Positions 30,514 to 32,466 of a stretch of 32,466 bases of DNA are shown piece by piece. The stretch is taken from assembly GCA_903865895.1 (NCBI GenBank), contig CAIPLM010000176.1, positions 1 through 32,466 on the forward strand, given 5' to 3'. Origin of the DNA: an uncultured Rhodospirillales bacterium (GTDB taxonomy: Bacteria; Pseudomonadota; Alphaproteobacteria; Acetobacterales; Acetobacteraceae). The translations under genes were made by a program, and so were the position numbers. The notes under the pieces are model-generated. The model saw nothing but the letters and a program-made list of their open reading frames with translations. It ran no database searches and was not told where the DNA came from. Numbering within the stretch: position 1 is the first letter of the stretch; the number at the start of each line of letters is the position of its first letter.

Positions 30514-31380
30514 ATGGATGCCACCGACGTCAAGGACATGGTCCGCGCCCGCTACGGCGCCATCGCCGCCGGCACGCTGAGCGACACCCCGTCCGAAGCC
30601 GCCGCCTGCTGCGCCCCGGCCCCCGCCGCCGCGTCCTGCTGCGCACCCGCCGCCCCCGCGCTCTCCGCCGCGTCCTGCTGCGCCCCGGCCCCGGCCGCGC
30701 TGAATGACGCCAAATCCGCCGTCATGGGCTACTCCGCCGACGAGCTCGCCGCGGTGCCCGAAGGCGCCAATCTCGGCCTCGGCTGCGGCAACCCCCAGGC
30801 CATCGCCGCCATGCAACCCGGCGAAACCGTGCTCGACCTCGGGAGCGGCGCCGGATTCGACTGCCTGCTCGCTGCAAGGCAAGTCGGCCCGACCGGCCGC
30901 GTCATCGGCGTGGACATGACGCACGAAATGCTCGCCAAGGCCCGCGCCAACGCCGCCAAACTCGGCGCCGCCAATGTCGAGTTCCGCCTCGGCGAAATCG
31001 AACACCTCCCGCTCGCCGACGCCACCGTTGACGTCATCCTCTCCAATTGCGTGATCAACCTCGTCCCCGACAAGGCGCAGGTCTTCCGCGAAGCCTTCCG
31101 CGTCCTCAAACCCGGCGGCCGCCTCGCGATCTCCGACGTGGTGAACACCACCCCGCTCACCGACGATCTCGCTCAGGACCACGACCTCGTCTGCGGCTGC
31201 ATCGCCGGCGCCGCCCCCGCCGCGCAAGTCGAAGCCTGGCTCACCGAAGCCGGCTTCACCGCCATCCGCATCGAGGTCAAACCAGAAAGCCGCACCATGA
31301 TCGCCACCTGGGCCCCCGGCCGCGGCATCGAAAACTACGTCGCCTCGGCGAACATCGAGGCTCGCCGGCCGGTTGCGTGA
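30514..31380 (+). CDS. arsM: Arsenite S-adenosylmethionine methyltransferase ArsM
   Basis: ArsM methylates As(III) with SAM to mono-, di- and trimethyl forms. The 288-residue protein has the class I SAM motif [13 protein letters not shown] (about 106-118), GVDMTHEML (132-140) and conserved cysteines C91 (LGCGNP), C179 (SNCV) and C229 (GCIAGA) expected to bind arsenic. Unusual is the N-terminus: three Cys-Cys pairs at 32-33, 42-43 and 55-56, each in a CCAPA repeat within a Pro/Ala-rich stretch. The pairs could collect or hand over As(III). It is transcribed after arsR; no arsenite pump or arsenate reductase is in the window. Confidence 0.93.
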   Translation: MDATDVKDMVRARYGAIAAGTLSDTPSEAAACCAPAPAAASCCAPAAPALSAASCCAPAPAALNDAKSAVMGYSADELAAVPEGANLGLGCGNPQAIAAMQPGETVLDLGSGAGFDCLLAARQVGPTGRVIGVDMTHEMLAKARANAAKLGAANVEFRLGEIEHLPLADATVDVILSNCVINLVPDKAQVFREAFRVLKPGGRLAISDVVNTTPLTDDLAQDHDLVCGCIAGAAPAAQVEAWLTEAGFTAIRIEVKPESRTMIATWAPGRGIENYVASANIEARRPVA

Positions 31381-31392
31381 TCAGCGCGTAGG

Positions 31393-31411
31393 GCGGGGGC
31401 AACCCCGCTTT
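31393..31411 (+). terminator. Likely terminator of the ars genes
   Basis: A 6-base GC stem (31393-31398 with 31403-31408) closes a GCAA tetraloop and is followed by TTT. It lies 12 bases after the arsM stop. The T run is short. Confidence 0.55.
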
Positions 31412-31424
31412 CACTCCACACCAG

Positions 31425-31452
31425 CGTGTTTCTCGGGGCGTGTTTCTCGGGG
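31425..31452. repeat. Tandem 14-base direct repeat
   Basis: CGTGTTTCTCGGGG occurs twice without a gap. It lies exactly between the ars module and the lower-GC island. It could be a duplication left by an insertion or replication slippage; no inverted repeats of an insertion sequence are seen beside it. Confidence 0.75.
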
Positions 31453-31525
31453 TTGGATTCGGACGACGCGATGAGCCACGCGCGAGATATTCCCGTTGAT
31501 GGCCCGCATGTGGTAAGCATGCACC

Positions 31526-31744
31526 ATGCATCGGACGCTGAAGTACACCCCGTCGTCACCAGTGGAGGCACTCCAGCGGCGCTCCGTGGCGATACGGTTG
31601 CAAGAGATCGAGGGCAATCCGTTCACGCCTGAAGAAGTCGCGATGTTCGAGATGTTCGATCGCGAGGGCTGGTCGCCCGACAAGCGCCGCGAATATCTGC
31701 TGGGCCTCGCTCGGCCCGCCGGGGTTCCTCACGCGGCCGAATGA
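31526..31744 (+). CDS. Probable Fic-toxin antitoxin
   Basis: The 72-residue protein has an N-terminal helix RRSVAIRLQEIEGNP, similar to the inhibitory helix of VbhA-type antitoxins, where a Glu-Gly follows a Ser four residues before the Glu; here that Ser is a Leu. The rest (TPEEVAMFEMFDREGWSPDKRREYL) resembles small proteins I associate with fic genes. The stop overlaps the fic start (ATGA), the usual antitoxin-toxin layout. No good ribosome site is seen before this ATG, so the start is uncertain. As the toxin is cut short, it may now have no partner here. Confidence 0.6.
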   Translation: MHRTLKYTPSSPVEALQRRSVAIRLQEIEGNPFTPEEVAMFEMFDREGWSPDKRREYLLGLARPAGVPHAAE

Positions 31745-31884
31745 GCGACGATCCGTACGTCTACCCCGGCACAACAATTCTCAAGAACGCGCTGGGCATC
31801 ACCGACCCGGACGAACTCGACTTGATGGAGCGACGGCTCGTCCGGGTTCGGCTTGAGGAGGGGGTGCCGGGCGGAGTCACATGA
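31741..31884 (+). pseudogene. fic: Truncated Fic-domain toxin, N-terminal fragment
   Basis: The 47 codons start with SDDPYVYPGTTILKNALG and continue DPDELDLMERRL, which is the usual N-terminal lead of Fic (AMPylating) proteins. A stop follows at EEGVPGGVT, just where the Fic core (FDLAHL, later HPFREGNGR) should begin. None of that core is found in any frame downstream. The catalytic part is therefore missing, by deletion or by insertion of the following genes. It could also be split, with the rest beyond the window. Confidence 0.65.
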
Positions 31885-31915
31885 ACGTATTCGCTTCGAG
31901 AATCGGTGGTGCCGG

Positions 31916-31937
31916 TATATTCAGTCGACTGGTCGAC
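31916..31937 (+). promoter_or_regulatory. -10 element with paired GTCGAC sites
   Basis: TATATT (31916-31921) is a good -10; no clear -35 is seen. Directly after come GTCGAC at 31924-31929 and again at 31932-31937, the first inside the 10-base palindrome CAGTCGACTG. They would lie at about the transcription start, just before the ribosome site AAGGAG (31939-31944). Confidence 0.45.
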
Positions 31938-31950
31938 AAAGGAGACAATT

Positions 31951-32139
31951 GTGACTGAAGAGATGAAAGAGCTGTCGCAGGCGCGCATACGTCATGAGGA
32001 AAGCCAGATCATTGGCTTCCGTCTTCCTATCCCCACAGCCAAGGCGATCAAGGTTGAAGCGGCAAGACGGCAACTACCGCTCAACGCACTGCTGGTGGAG
32101 ATGTGGCAACTGTATCGTGAGGCTAAACGTGCCGGTTAA
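31951..32139 (+). CDS. Small ribbon-helix-helix-like protein
   Basis: The 62-residue protein starts with GTG, supported by AAGGAG 6 bases upstream. The strand IIGFRLP, helix TAKAIKVEAARRQ, turn LPLN and helix ALLVEMWQLYREA fit the ribbon-helix-helix (Arc/MetJ) DNA-binding fold. The last codons overlap the start of the restriction-enzyme gene by 11 bases, so they are translated together. It may be a regulator of the restriction genes or the antitoxin-like partner of another system. Codon use is less GC-biased than in the first 30 kb. Confidence 0.6.
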   Translation: MTEEMKELSQARIRHEESQIIGFRLPIPTAKAIKVEAARRQLPLNALLVEMWQLYREAKRAG

Positions 32140-32466
32140 TCTCGATAAGCCACTTCAGTGGAAGGCAGACATCGCCCTTTCGGTCGATATGTATAATCTC
32201 TGGTTTATGAATTTTGCGCCGGTAGCTTTCCGCAAAACACGGATCAAAGCCACCAAAAAGGTTGAAGAGGCGCTTGATCGTACGGCCAATTTGACTGACA
32301 TTACACCTGCCCTACTGCGCGAATATCCCGGCGTTCTTCCAACGCTACGCATGTCGACCTGCCCGCCTATCGCGGTAGACAGGCTCGTGGGTCTCGCGGG
32401 TGTGTCCAAAAATCTCGTTTCAAATATGGAGAAATCCAAACTGCCCCCTCAAATGCCAGAGCCCGC
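32129..32466 (+). CDS. XamI-like restriction endonuclease, 5' end only
   Basis: A frame opened by GTG inside the previous gene stays open to the window end (112 residues). Its sequence (NLDKPLQWKADIALSVDMY, then NLWFMNFAPVAFRKTR, and VLPTLRMSTCPPIAVDRLVG) matches what I know of the N-terminal part of XamI-family type II endonucleases, which cut GTCGAC. The catalytic part would lie beyond the window, so activity cannot be judged. GC content is visibly lower than in the dcw region, which suggests transfer. No methyltransferase is in the window. Confidence 0.7.
   Translation, partial: MPVNLDKPLQWKADIALSVDMYNLWFMNFAPVAFRKTRIKATKKVEEALDRTANLTDITPALLREYPGVLPTLRMSTCPPIAVDRLVGLAGVSKNLVSNMEKSKLPPQMPEP

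Noticed and set aside
31411-31683. Minus-strand frame of 90 codons over the antitoxin
   Set aside because: The plus-strand antitoxin is supported by similarity and by overlap with fic; the minus frame has no motif.

Overview
The window is about 32 kb of high-GC DNA from a Gram-negative bacterium, most likely an alphaproteobacterium of the Acetobacteraceae/Rhodospirillales type. The reasons are a tightly packed dcw cluster in alphaproteobacterial order, a meso-diaminopimelate-type MurE (DNPR motif), LpxC (so lipid A is made), and strong G/C bias at third codon positions. The genus is an inference from gene order and style; no rRNA or tRNA gene was seen.

Positions 1-16621 (+): the division and cell-wall (dcw) cluster. 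It runs ftsI (3' end only), murE, murF, mraY, murD, ftsW, murG, murC, murB, ddl, ftsQ, ftsA, ftsZ and lpxC. Almost every junction up to ftsA is a 1-4 base start/stop overlap, so this is one translationally coupled unit. It makes the UDP-MurNAc-pentapeptide, loads it on lipid carrier as lipid II, and builds the Z-ring. Gaps occur only before ftsZ (60 bases) and before lpxC (238 bases, holding a terminator-like hairpin and a structured leader). Positions 16622-22041 (+): bamD, recN, ligA and a small protein with a degenerate response-regulator receiver domain and a winged helix.

Positions 21993-30169: accessory metabolism. There is a small unknown gene (-), a ThuA-like gene coupled to a Gfo/Idh/MocA oxidoreductase (+), and mntH (-) divergent from mntR (+) across a shared promoter with a candidate MntR box. 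A GFA-family gene follows mntR. On the minus strand an unknown gene, an acyl-CoA dehydrogenase and a CaiB-type CoA-transferase lie in line, with a good promoter before the unknown gene.

Positions 30114-31411 (+): an arsenic module, arsR with C-terminal cysteines followed by arsM, whose protein has three Cys-Cys repeats at its N-terminus.

Positions 31412-32466 (+): a patch with lower GC and different codon use that looks acquired. It holds a tandem 14-base repeat, a Fic-type antitoxin followed by a toxin cut off after 47 codons, then a ribbon-helix-helix-like small protein overlapping the start of a XamI-like restriction endonuclease that runs off the end. Two GTCGAC sites, the sequence XamI is known to recognise, lie side by side just before this last pair. 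This right-hand island is the most interesting part of the window; the partner methyltransferase, if present, would be outside it.
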